Of a stretch of 64,000 bases of DNA, positions 46,863 through 59,090 are shown piece after piece; the first letter of the stretch is position 1, and the number at the start of each line of letters is the position of its first letter. The stretch is taken from contig OX578282.1 of NCBI GenBank assembly GCA_951217055.1, positions 14,509,877 through 14,573,876 on the forward strand, read 5' to 3'. Origin of the DNA: Gerris lacustris. Its lineage: Eukaryota; Arthropoda; Insecta; Hemiptera; Gerridae. A model generated the notes under the pieces. It worked only from the letters and a program-made list of their open reading frames with translations, was not told the DNA's origin and did no database searches. The translations under genes were made by a program, and so were the position numbers.

Positions 46863-49800
46863 GTATGCTTTTCTATATTAAATTTTTACAATTGATATGT
46901 TTATGTGCTTTGCGGGTTTCGACAATAACTTGATCAATTTTACCTCCCTGAATTACTCACTATTAAATAATGATTACTAATTCTCAAAGCAAGAGTTTAT
47001 AAAACTTCAAATGTGAAATACGAAAACGTTAAATCTTTAAGACCCTCTACAACCGAGCAATTAAACATTTTGGCAATTAAGATAAGAGAAAGAATAGAAA
47101 ATATGATTGAGATAAAAATAATTACATTTTTTAATAATTATCGTTATAGCAAGACATTAAAAATGTCTGATGTTACATCTTTAATCGTAATAAACAAAGA
47201 TTTAATTATCAGTTCACGAATAATCAGACAGAATATGCATTAATTATTTGCACGTGAATATATTGTTATTTTTAGGTTTGATAGGCTATTAAAATATTAC
47301 GGTTAGTAGATCTAGTACTGATTTAAAAGTGGAGATAATATATTTTGGAAGTTAAGTATGGTTGTTGAAACAGTAGGGTATCAGATAAAACCTGTTGATG
47401 GCTAAGGGAAGATGGGAGTCCTCAAGGGAAGTGTTGTTTATCCGCTGCTCTTAGTCATGTTATGTGATGCGAGGGTGGGTTTTCGAACATAAAGCGAGGG
47501 TTAGAGTTAAAATGAAGCCACTTCTAAGACAAGATAGTTTGCAGACTCCCCAGGGTCTACTCAAAAGTATGAGGGGAGAGACTAAGGGCTCTTTTTTGGA
47601 CACTTCAACAGATATTACCCTCTCAGTGGGTGTCAGTGTGTCAATAACTAACCCTTAGAAAGAAACACAATAGTGCCAATTTGGACCTTTAGAAAAATAA
47701 GGGACAACTAATACCTGAAATGAGAAGAGCAACCGCAATATTTTTCTTTTGAAAGATGAATATCTTTCTGAATAGATATATCTTTGAAAGAAGATCAATG
47801 GGCATTTCTCCGTGGTCCTCAACAGTTCAGACACATCTTTTTGGTAATGGTCTAGAATCTAGAGTTTGTACGAATAACATCTTTCACGGCCTAACTAAAT
47901 ATTACACCAAAACCGAATATTTGGAAAAAACACCCAGGTGTCGCATCAACACTGACTGTGGGAAGTACGAGACCCAACAATATAGATAGATGCCACTCAA
48001 GATATAGATTTAATTAAACTAAATCTATAGGAATTTAACAAATGAATGACATTTTTTCAATCTTTCAAATTTTTACATCTATTTTTCTTTTAAGTACATT
48101 TATTAATGTGGTTCTTTACAATAACTCTTTAACTAATATTAAGTTACCTATTATCATTATAAATAATATCGTTCAAAGGATCAAATTTTCTTTGATTGTT
48201 TTTGCATTAAAAACATTTTCTGTTTATAATTTAAAGGAGTTGCATTTGAGATAATTTTTTTAAGATAAGGATTTGAAGAAATTAGCTCTTAAATCATTGG
48301 TTTTGTTTTGAAATCAGTAATAATATTAAATTAAATTAAAAAAATGAACATACAAGGATTCCTTTATGTTAAATCAAATAGAAGCAAGAAATAGATAATA
48401 GCTTCATAGATACTGGAGGTGACAAAGTGTAATAATTGCTAACTGGGGTGAAATATACCTTCAAAGAAGACACCTGGGCATCTTAGTTTAAGAATGAGGT
48501 TGCGGGTGTAACAGCTCTAATAAGGAGGTATAGGACTGATAGGATAATGCCAAAGGCCGGATGTGCTCTAAGGTGTTAAAGATCCCCTGCTTCGAAAAAT
48601 AGAAATAAGTGAAGTAAAATGAATTTTCATTCAAAAAGAAAAAAATCAGAGGTGTGCTAAGAACTTGGTGAATCCCTCGGTAGTAAAGGCGATTTGGAAG
48701 ACGCAGAGCAGAGGAAAGAAGAGATCAGGAGTTTGCACAGTTCCCTAAAGGAAGGACGATATAATCCTTAGCTTTGTCAACGGAGAGGAACCACAAACAG
48801 CCGACAGTAGAAGATATCTTGAACCATTCATACGTCTATATACCTTCCTTCTTGAGGATGAACAACAATAAAGCTACCCCAAGTGTCAATCACTTCACGC
48901 AAAACGAAATTCGCAGACCGGGAGGGGAAAAAAATAGGTTTACATTTTTTTTGTATTGAGTTCGAGAAGAGAGAAGAAGAAATTCAGTCGGAACTTTCAC
49001 TCTCAACATAGTTTAGTTTGTTTGCAAGTAGAGAGCATACGGTTTGATCAGTAATGAGTTGCTAGGGTCTCTAACAAGTTAGTTGTATGAAAATTTAGAA
49101 AATAAATGCAAATACAGAAGTGAAGAAGCAAAAACTATAGTATATTTTGACAAACGCTGATTTTATTTAGCTATAAGGATAGTCAATTTTTTTGCGGTAG
49201 TTCAAATTAAGGGAATCAATAAATATTATATGTAAAAACATCGCCCAGTGTTATTTATTTAGTGGTTTTTATTATTTAGCTTGGATAAATTCCTCAACAT
49301 TGAATTTAGATATTGTTATTAATTTCTGTAGTAAACTTGTAGGTTTATGTTAAATAAATATATTTTATGTACAGCATGGAAGAATACCTCTTCTAAATTC
49401 AAAAATAGTGGGGAGATTTTTAAAGATTCTAATTATTTGATTGATTTTCCATAGATTTTGAAAAGAAAATATTACTGTTAAAATGTTATGGTTTACAAAT
49501 AGCACATTAAATACAAATTCCATTGTTATAATCATACCGGCTCTTGAGTTGTTATGAGTTTCAATTTCGCCAGAAACTCAGTTCAATTGGTCACGAGTAT
49601 TATAAATGGTCAAATAAGAATGTGACCACTGTCACTGTGAAGAGAGTAGAAAGGGATCAGGTCACTTCTCCAGAAGGTGTCAGGAGATCATTGTTGAAAG
49701 AGGGCCGACAGAAGAGAATGGAGTATATACATGGAAAAGTGAATAGGGATACGGGGGTTGCCTTGCGGCAAACCAGCTGCATTTCTGTCCAACCTTCAGA

Positions 49801-51646
49801 ATCAGCACACATGTACACACGTCCACATCTCCATATATTGTTCCTCACCCTAACAGTAGGATAGGCATAACCATAGGATTACCTCCGACACCCCCGTCAT
49901 CTCTAATTTGCTTTCCAAATCCCGGATTTCATTTTAAGGTTTCCCTCCCGACCAACTTTGTATTTGCCAGACCGAGGAATATCCACTTTGGCTTCGTAAT
50001 CCGTGTCATAAATTGATACACAACGCTCCCAGCTAATATGTGATGTGTGTAATAACAACTCGTCCTGACATGTGTTCCTTACTTCGATAATATGTTTTTC
50101 CCTCGGCGGAATGAATAATCTTTATTTACACACAGGAATTTACAGCGAATCCCATTTATCCTAATAACGGATGATGTCGAACTGCGGTAGCTTTAAGTCT
50201 AACTATAATAAACCAACAGTGCGCATATGACTACCGAAATGGGAAGTGTGAAACATAAAAAGTATTACACACGTTTATTATTCTGTTCGGTTATTTAATA
50301 ACCGAATCGAGGAAGAAAAAAAAGTACATGGGAAGACAACAATCCTAACAATAAATGCAAATAAAAAAAAGGCGTGGTATCAATGTCAAATAAATTCTTC
50401 AAACTAACTTAAAAATGCCAACCATTATAAAAAAGACATTTAAATTCGGCATCTAACAAGTGCATTGTTCAATTAAAGAGTAAACGTTTTCTTCCTTTAG
50501 GGTAGAAGAATAGTAGAACCTGCAACGTAAAGAAACATCCTTTCTATAATAGGGATAACCCTATTTATTCAAATATCAGAAAGTTCGTGTGTTTTCAATC
50601 AGAAGTTAGGGTTTGAATTGAAGGCAAAGATACCTTAAGCGACATTTAAATAAGATACAAGTGATACCTAAAGCATCTTTAGTTTATAATTTGAATCATA
50701 AACAGATCAATTTGAATATCTGTAGAAAAAGGGGGCAGGATAAAGACATCTTCGTACCAGTGATAGGACGAGGAAGACGGTAACTTCTGCTTTTGCTGGT
50801 TTGATCTACAAATGCAAATGAGGCAGCATCCTATTTAAAAGGGTATCGATTCGTAAATTTCTAAAGAAAGACTTCTGACTCCCTCGGCTATCGTATTTCA
50901 GTTTAACTGTCCTCCCATTTCCGTTATTTGGTCAAAAATATAATTCCAATTCGAGAAATAAAGTTTTAAATAACAATCGTCAAGTAAAGACTGTTATAAT
51001 TTACATTTGGGAACTTATTTCTTCTTTGGACGGATGACTTCTTTAAGATAGTAACGATTTTATTGATTCCAGAGTAATATAATACCAATACTTTATAGAA
51101 CTTTCTTTAAAACGTGATTTATTCGATTGACTCACTAAAGTAATATGGCATAGATATGTTAACGGATTAAAAGTGGTAACATAATATTAGAAGAAAAAAG
51201 ATAATTCGTTAAAAGATTATTATCAATAAAAAAAAAGTTATTATTAAAAATATGATAACTATAATAGAGAGATGTTGAACGAAAACGTGTAATAATTTAA
51301 GAACGAGTAATGTTAGTGACTTAGACATTCTTGAATGGCTTTAAGACACCCTCCGAGATAGAAGGGCGTCTAACGTCATAGCAAAGTGTGTATGTGGCAG
51401 ATTTGAGTTATGACCTAAGAGTGACGAAGATAGGGGTTGTACTAGATGGCAGCAGTTTATCCATGTAAGAACATTGCAAGAATAATCGTGCGTAACATGT
51501 TCCGATTGCAATAGGGTTATTATAATTGCGCTTTGGGAGTTTCAGAGTAATTTAAAAGAATGATTTAAATCGTCAACTGATTTATCCTTTAATGTGTTTT
51601 AGTCGATCAATAATAGTTATATAAGTAATGATACCATTCGATGGTG

Positions 51647-51888
51647 TTGCGCCAAAAGGGCCAATCTGAAAAAATCCACAAGGGCCAATCTTCAACTAAT
51701 ATCACGTTTTTTTTATTTATTTATAATTAATAAAATAAATTTGGTTATTTTGACTTATTAATTAGGTATCCAAGTATATTTTAAATGAATAAAAATATAA
51801 ATTAGGCATTCAAATATCAATTTTTCATTATAGCTTTTCAAGTTTTAGAATTCTAATAAAAAAATGCAGATTGGCCCTTTTGGCGCAA
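51647..51888. mobile_element. 242-bp MITE with perfect 22-bp terminal inverted repeats
   Basis: Left end TTGCGCCAAAAGGGCCAATC and right end GATTGGCCCTTTTGGCGCAA match perfectly over 22 bases (with CTG/CAG inside). An internal AAGGGCCAATCTT repeats part of the arm. The centre is AT-rich and non-coding. A target-site duplication is not clear. Confidence 0.9.
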
Positions 51889-52429
51889 AATATGATTTAA
51901 GTTTAAATCAATGAACCGATTGATTTGTAGTAGATATCAGGAGGTGTGAGAGTTACCCTTAAGGGAATGTTTGTATCTCAGCAAAGGCTTACTGGGAATT
52001 AGATATCTCAGTGCGTCAAAAAAAGTACCATTGTATAGTGGAGGAATCACTACTGTCAGCTTGTCTTTATTACCCCCATAAACGACCGATAATCTCTTAA
52101 GGATTTCGTTCCATCCCTTCGAAAAAGTCTCCTCTTACAAGACAGACAACACTGATACGTTTTTTTGGTAGCTGAAAACTTTTTTTTCTTGTAAACACCC
52201 TTTCCTAGTAGATACAGAAGAAAAAAAATATCTCACTGCATTAACAAAAGGAGTAACAATTCTACGACTGGTGTCCTTATAGAATCCATAAAAACAACGT
52301 TAAAGGGTGAAAGTGACACAATACGATATTATTTTGGGTCGTTTAGAAACGGGTAGAAAACAAGCGATTTTTTTCATAGGTTAAGTTTGCGGATAAATAT
52401 ATATAGAAAAAAAAATTCGGTTCCACTAC

Positions 52430-52640
52430 ACTGGTGAAATAAAGGTAAGAATCACGCCTATTCCTATCATTTGTTTCTTAACCCCTTGAGTGAAAATTAG
52501 ATGTTACTATTACTGCAACAAATATTGATCAACGTTGGTTCCACTAAATTGATAAAATGAAGGTAAGTGGTAGAGTCATGCCTATTTCCATCATATGATT
52601 CTTAACCCTTTGAGTATAAATAAGATGTCAATGCACCAAA
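52430..52640 (+). repeat. ~125-bp direct duplication
   Basis: GGTTCCACTA.A.TG.T.AAAT..AGGTAAG and TTCTTAACCC.TTGAGT occur twice with moderate divergence. Confidence 0.75.
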
Positions 52641-52879
52641 AAGACTCCAAACTAAAGATACAGACAGAGATTGAAATATCAGCTACTTTAAATAATGATA
52701 GGACAGGTTAGTGGAATCCGATACTCGTAGGGATTCGATTGAATCCATTTTATAATTTTACTCATCCGATCGGAATTCATAAATAGACTTACTTACATGC
52801 AGCAAATTTACATATGCAGGTAAAAACTCATGACGTAAATAGAAAACTATCTCACCCTCACCCCAAATTAACAGAAAGT

Positions 52880-53275
52880 TTTAAAGGAATGTTTCTCGAC
52901 TTAACCCAATAACCCTTATATGGTTTACCTTCATTGATTATTTATTGTTAAGGATATATGAACAGAAAATAACAATTCTTATTGATATGCTAACTTTATT
53001 AGTAGTGATATCCAATTACAAGAGCATCTTCTGTACATAAAATATAATATGATTCTAAACTTGTCTTGGACTGATAAAGAAAGATATTATTGAAGGATTT
53101 TTCTCGTCTCAGCCCTATAACCCTGATATGGTTTTTCATTCTTGGTTATTTATTGTAAATCATATATGAACAGAAAAGAGCAATTATTATTGATATGCTA
53201 ACTTTAATTGTAGGCATATCAAATTACTAGAGCGCATCTTTTGATTCTAAAGTTGTCTTAGACTGACAAATCTCA
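52880..53275 (+). repeat. ~210-bp direct duplication
   Basis: Two copies share TTTCTCGTCT/TTTCTCGACT, ATATGGTTT, ATATGAACAGAAAA, ATTGATATGCTAACTTTA and GTCTTGGACTGA/GTCTTAGACTGA. Divergence is moderate. Confidence 0.82.
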
Positions 53276-53974
53276 AGTTTTTAAAATTGATAAATAAAAA
53301 GGTATTTTTTTACTTTTACCTAAAATATCTTATTATGAATTATCAACAGCAATCTCAAATAGGGTTATTATTAATAATTACTACACCTATTATAGTATTT
53401 TATTATTTCTAAAAAATAATAAAATAAATAATAATAATTCAGTGTTATAAGATAAATGAAAAATAGCAAATACAGATTTCTACAGTAGAAAATAATTTCG
53501 TTTTAAAACTTGAACGAAAGAAACTGCGAGATGTCAGTGACAAGAAGCAAAATGACAGCTGCTGTTGCAGACATTTCTTTCAGAAAGAGCTGACAGTCAA
53601 ACAAATATTATACCGGCGCTTTCTAGAGTAGAGTAACTTTCAAATATTATTACAAAAGATAGAGAGGTGGATAGTACGAATTTCTAACAAAAATACTATT
53701 CTAGACCTGTCAACTATGAGTTTGGAGTGAAGGTCTAGGTTTTCTGACCACTTCTCTGCTTCGGTCCTATTATAAAATCATCTGTAATTATGGTAATTAT
53801 TACGATATTCTAATATAAGAACCAATATCGTTTAGGTATTGAAAGCGATTGGGATATCAAACATTCAATTTTTTCAACTCAAAGTTTCCAAATTTGATAT
53901 CACCACAAAACCTAGAATCATCTATGGTAATCGGAATCAGGAAACCTTCGAAAGAGATAAAGGTGGGTTCATAG

Positions 53975-54130
53975 CATGCGGTTTTTACGCGCTTAAGGAT
54001 AATCTATAGGCCCGTCATAACATAGACGCGAGAAAAGTTGGTTCCAAACTAGCTTTCTCGCATTATAGCTAACTCATAATAATCGCGCTTCAGAATAATC
54101 TATAGGCTGTCATAACGTAACGCGTTAGCA
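53975..54130 (+). repeat. ~104-bp direct duplication with CG-rich ends
   Basis: Two related segments share CGCGCTT.AG.ATAATCTATAGG and GTCATAAC.TA.CGCG. Confidence 0.65.
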
Positions 54131-55558
54131 CCGGAATGAAACCTTCCCGTCCTCTTTCCTCTTGTTTATATTTTTGATTTCATTTTTCCAGTCATACATT
54201 TGCACATAGTAAGTATTAAATACTTGTTTTTAATTTTAAAATCATACTTTTGTAAAGTTTAGTATTTTATTTCAACAAATTGGTTTATTTTAGGCTTTGT
54301 TTATAACCTAAATGGAACAATGTGCAAGCGCACAAGGAAGGAAGGAAGGGTGGGGGAAAACATTCAGATACAACTACACGGCTTCATGAATGTATCTTTA
54401 TCTATACAGCCCAAATGCGCGTAACAAACGCGCATGCTTAGGAGTTATGTTAGGAGTTATGGACCTACCTTAGGACTTATGTTTATTAATTTTTTAACGT
54501 TAATATTAAGATAAATATAAGCTTTAAGGGATTAACACTTAGTTAGGTAATAATATCTAACAAAGCAACCAATGTATCTATTAAACGTTTTTAAGGGAAT
54601 CATAATAATAGAAATTAATGCATATTCTTATTCATTTAAGTAACTAAAATTTAAAAATCTAAACTATTATGCAATTCGATCAAATATATTTTATAATAAT
54701 AATTTGCTTAAATAAAAGTTAGTCTTTAGAAAGATCTTAAACTAAAGCTAAAATTAAAATAGAACAACGATTTTGAATAAGAGTAAAAAAAAAACTCCAA
54801 ATAATAAACTAACTTCAAATCATCCAAAAACAAACAAAATACATAATGCGCCAGATGAGGTTAAAAGAGCACAAGAATAGATTATAATGTAGGTGGGGAT
54901 AGATAAAAAAAGAAGGGGATGAAGAAGACCAAGATAGAAGATTAGAGCGGTATCCTTGGTAACCGGTGAGTGACTCCTCCTTCTAACCCCCATCCTATCT
55001 ACCAATGAGAATCCTTTCTCCACCTTCTTCTTCTTCTTTTCTTCTTCTAACACTGTCGACTCCTTCTTACATTCCTACTGTCCCAGTCTAACCCTCTCTC
55101 GAGGCAAAAAGCTCAAATCGATAAGATATATAAAGAACTTGATTTCTAAAAGCCATCGCTAAATGCTATATTTTTCTTTTAATGTTGACAGATTTATGGA
55201 GTGTTAAGATCTTTTGAAGTATTAGTCACAGAAAATACTTTGTCTAGAGTTTGTGCTTTTTGAACGCGCAAAAAATAGATTTTACGTAAACATATATGTA
55301 GTATTATAAGCAACGCATTATATAAAGACATAGTTAGACAGTGATTTATTCCTCTATCTATATAATTTTTACGAATTTCTTGACATAGTTTTAAACGAGA
55401 GAGTTTATGGGTGTAATTACTATTATCGGTTGATATATTTATGTTAAATTACATAAAGACAAGTTTTAATTTGACAATCAATGTTTAAGTATGTAATTGC
55501 AAAATGGAAATGTCACTGTTAAAAATGTAATATATGTGCAGTAGATAACTAAGTAAAA

Positions 55559-55717
55559 GCAGTTCTTTAGATTGTTACTCCCCTTATAAAAACAGAAGTG
55601 TGATATTCCTTTGTCCCAAAGTACATTGGACTAAACATTCCTTTGTCTTAATTGTTATTTAGTTGTCATTTACATTCTATAAAAAAAACACAGGGGAGTA
55701 ACAATCTAAAGAAGTAC
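55559..55717 (-). mobile_element. Family B element, long hairpin only
   Basis: AGTTCTTTAGATTGTTACTC, TGTGATATTCCTTTGTCCC, ACTAAACATTCC and GGAGTAACAATCTAAAGAAG then TACC. The short hairpin and spacer are missing; the sequence starts exactly at the long arm, as if the element had lost its left module. A further 30-base end fragment is at 56820-56845. Confidence 0.9.
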
Positions 55718-56743
55718 CAAAATTTCATTCAAGACAACTAATAATTTGGTTAACATTGTACAATAAATGGTATCAACTATAAACCTAAGCAAAAGATAGG
55801 ATTAACAAATTTTAATATTTTTTCTTTACGCACTGATAATAGTACACTTAAGCGCAAACATTTTCATATAATATGTCAAATACTTACCAGAAATTAAACT
55901 AAAATAATTTTTTGTGATCGGAAATCGGTTTCAAAGAAAGCTCCTTTAGTTTCTGTTTATAAATTAATTAATTAAGCGCTCTAACAAGGCATTGTTATCT
56001 TTTAAAAGATATCTTAAGCTTAAAGCGTTTTATCAAAAACGAACAAACTTCCTCAAAACAAACGGTTGTTAGTTATCTCTTTAAACGAAGTAAACACTTT
56101 TCCCTTATCTGTAAAGTTAATAGTTAATTATTGTCTATCAAACAAAACAATTCAACCCCTTTTTCCTTTATTTTTTCAATTTTCCTATCAAAGTTACCAT
56201 TTTTTGTTTTAACCCTTTTTTACCTTAACAGAAACGAATTAAACAGATAAGATTTATTGTATATAAGATAAAAAAAAGATACTAAAAGAAATTAAAAGTG
56301 ATTGTTTATTTTTTTTTTGTGTGTGAGATCTCACAAAAACACCCCTTTTACACTATCTCATAGAAAAACTTAACGATACTTGAAACAAAGAAAAGAGAAA
56401 GGTTACGTCAGAAAAGTGTTTGAATAGATATCAGAAGTCAAGGGGGGGGGGGGGGGGGGCTTTGGTATTAATGGATACTCACTGGGTTTTGGATACTAAC
56501 AGTTTGTTGTCACGCTACCTCAGTTTAACCTAACTTTCTTATTATTGATGTACTGGAGGAAATCCCCCTAAAATTAATCACCGCCTTGTCTTCCTTGTCA
56601 GTTTAATTAAAGGAAATTTCTAAACAAACAAAAAATTAGAGCGGAGAGAAAAAGGGAATTGTAAATCTATAAATAGTTCTTCAATTAAATATTTGGTTTT
56701 ATATTAACAAGACAAAAATAATGATAATTGATGAAACTATTGT

Positions 56744-56800
56744 AGTATGGCCTATTGAAATTGTAGTATGGCCTATTGAAATTGTAGTATGGCCTATTTA
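56744..56800 (+). repeat. 18-bp triplicated motif
   Basis: TTGTAGTATGGCCTATT(GAAA) occurs three times in direct succession. Confidence 0.85.
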
Positions 56801-57019
56801 TTCAAGATAGTGCACTTAAGTGAGTACCAATCTAAAGAAGTACTAATTTTATATTAATAATTAACATAAGCGTTTCTATATTTTATATCACCTTCAGTGT
56901 TAACATTGTAAGAGTAAAATCTCTACTAACTAATTATTTTACAAGCTTTAATAACAAACTAGCAGTACAGTTAGATAATGTTGAAAAAGGTATGGTAATT
57001 ATAATTATGTTAGATACAG

Positions 57020-57180
57020 GAGCGTCTATGGAGGTCATCTTAAAGGAACAACATAAATATTCTCTGCACGTAAATCAAAACTGGTTTATTGAACAAAACA
57101 GCTTTTAGCCTTCATAAGGCCATCATCAGTGCCTCAAGACCAAACAAGAAATTAACAACTAAGTAAACTAGTGTGGTAGT
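57020..57180 (-). mobile_element. Family F sequence with hammerhead-like core, copy 2
   Basis: Plus-strand GGAGGTCATCTTAA (57031) matches the flank of the 33.3-kb element, and CTGGTTTATTGAACAAAACAG corresponds to its TTTATTTATCAAAGCAG. On the minus strand 57129-57099 reads CTGATGATGGCC, a TTATGAA loop, GGCTAAAAGC. That resembles the CUGAUGA-stem-GAAA core of hammerhead ribozymes with the GAAA changed. Confidence 0.55.
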
Positions 57181-58640
57181 AAAGCAGTTTTGATTTGTGT
57201 GGAGAACCAATTTATGTTATTCCATTATAATTATGTGTTATTAAATTGAATTTTATTACAACTGAGTACGAGTATGTAAGCTGAAGCTAATCAACAAACG
57301 TAATCAGATGATAAATTTCAACATAGTATTACTTTAGCAACAGAGAAGTTTTGATTTATTTTATTTTGAGTCAATGTTTTTATAAAAAATAGAAAGGATG
57401 ATAATATAGAGTTAAGAGTTTGCAAAAGGTTCAGTAAAGTGAAAGATTAAAATAGGATTTTCTTTCAGTTTGCTCACAGTTTAGTACAACATGTCTGGCG
57501 TCGATTTTGCGGGGAGCGAAGGAGAAGTTCGGATGAAAACCGTCGAAGGGTGATTTGCTGCCTTCTCCCCTTTCTGCAAGAGGCAAAAGGGCCGAGGGAA
57601 GGAATCGAAGGGATATCGAGTATCGTAACAGTACCGAAAGGATTTAACCGAGTATGAAAGAGTTAGTAGTATGGTGAAAAAAGTACCGAAGGAAAAGGTT
57701 AAAAAACAGAGAGTGAACATATACAGGAAGAACAAGAAATGGGCCGGAAACACTCGGCAGTGCTGGAGGTTTTTTTTACAACTGGATCTCGACTCTTCAC
57801 AGCCCGAGCAGGGATTGGAAGATACGGAGCACGAATATAGGGTGAAAAAACTTCAACAATTTAAGTGAGAGAAGCAATGGATATGTTGAACCAGGAACAT
57901 TACTAAATGCGGCTTGAAACAATACTCAGGAGGTCGAGCTTAAACAATGGAAAAAGAGGGGACTTCATTTTTTTTATACACAACTAGAACATGAGGGTAC
58001 GAATATCCATGGAGGACGTTGATCAATTGGTACTAGAAATCGGACAATTGGAATTATAGGCGAAGTTAACAAAAGATGTTGAGGGCAGTATTATGACGGG
58101 ACCGGCTGAACTTCTCTAATTCAATGTATTCTTTAACTACACAAAAAATCTCGTGTTTACAAACCGAAAAAAAAGAATTGTGGTCGAAAAATACACTAAG
58201 TACACGCATCAATGTCTGAAGAAATAACACTGCTATAATCGCATGATATAGAAACCCATTACTCAACACTAACACCCTATTTAGTAATAAAAAAATAAAA
58301 ATACTATAATAGAACATCAGACATGATGAGAATTCAGTTAATATAGTGATTTAATCTCACAATCAGCTGCTTTCCACCTTTGCCATTATATAATAATGCA
58401 ATCTAACATTTGTTTAGGGTTTCAGAACGTTTAATACATAACTAAGAGACAGAATATACTACTATACTATAAAAGAACAGTTATTTAGAAATGAATCTAT
58501 CTATCTATATTACATAGTAACTGCGGTGATTATCTTTTAAAAAAAATCAGCTAACATAAATAAGAAAGGAGAGGACTGGTATAGAGGGAAGAGACTGGTT
58601 AATTTTCAAGTTTAAATCAATTTTAGCTTTATTTCAGTGT

Positions 58641-59090
58641 TTGTTTAGCTTAAGCATTTACTATTTACATGGGATGTCCACTGGCATTCAGTATTTGTTT
58701 AGCATAAGCATTTACTATTTCCATGGGATGTCCATTGGCATTCAGTGTTTGTTTAGTTTAAGCATTTACAATTTCCATGGTATGTACATTGGCATTCAGT
58801 ATTTGCGTAGCTTAAACATTAAGTATTTCCATGGGATGTCCATTGGCATTCAGTATTTGCTTAGCTTGAGCATTTACTATTTCCATAGGATGTCCATTGG
58901 CATTCAGTATTTGTTTAGCTTAAGCATTTACTATTTCCATAGGATGTCCATTGGCATTCAGTATTTGCTTAGCTTGAGCATCTACTATTTCCATAGGATG
59001 TCCATTGGCATTCAGTATTTGTTTAGCTTAAGCATTTACTATTTCCATGGGATGTCCATTGGCATTCAGTATTTGCTTAGAATTTTGTTT
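58641..59090 (+). repeat. 54-bp tandem array, eight copies
   Basis: The unit contains TTTAGCTTAAGCATTTACTA and GGATGTCCATTGGCATTCAG. The 54-bp period keeps an 18-residue repeat open for 166 codons (58641-59141). Copies alternate between two variants (TTTGTTTAGCTTAAGC and TTTGCTTAGCTTGAGC), showing amplification by dimers. I do not regard the frame as a protein. Confidence 0.93.

Noticed and set aside
55880..55950. Exon ending at a good GTAAGT on the minus strand near 55886
   Set aside because: All three frames upstream of the donor are closed by stops within a few codons.
57481..57868. Upstream exon with KGEKAANHPSTVFIRTSP or the lysine-rich plus-strand frame
   Set aside because: A CTCTTGCAG acceptor-like site exists, but no PR-domain motif is seen and no frame joins convincingly; kept only as a region to test.
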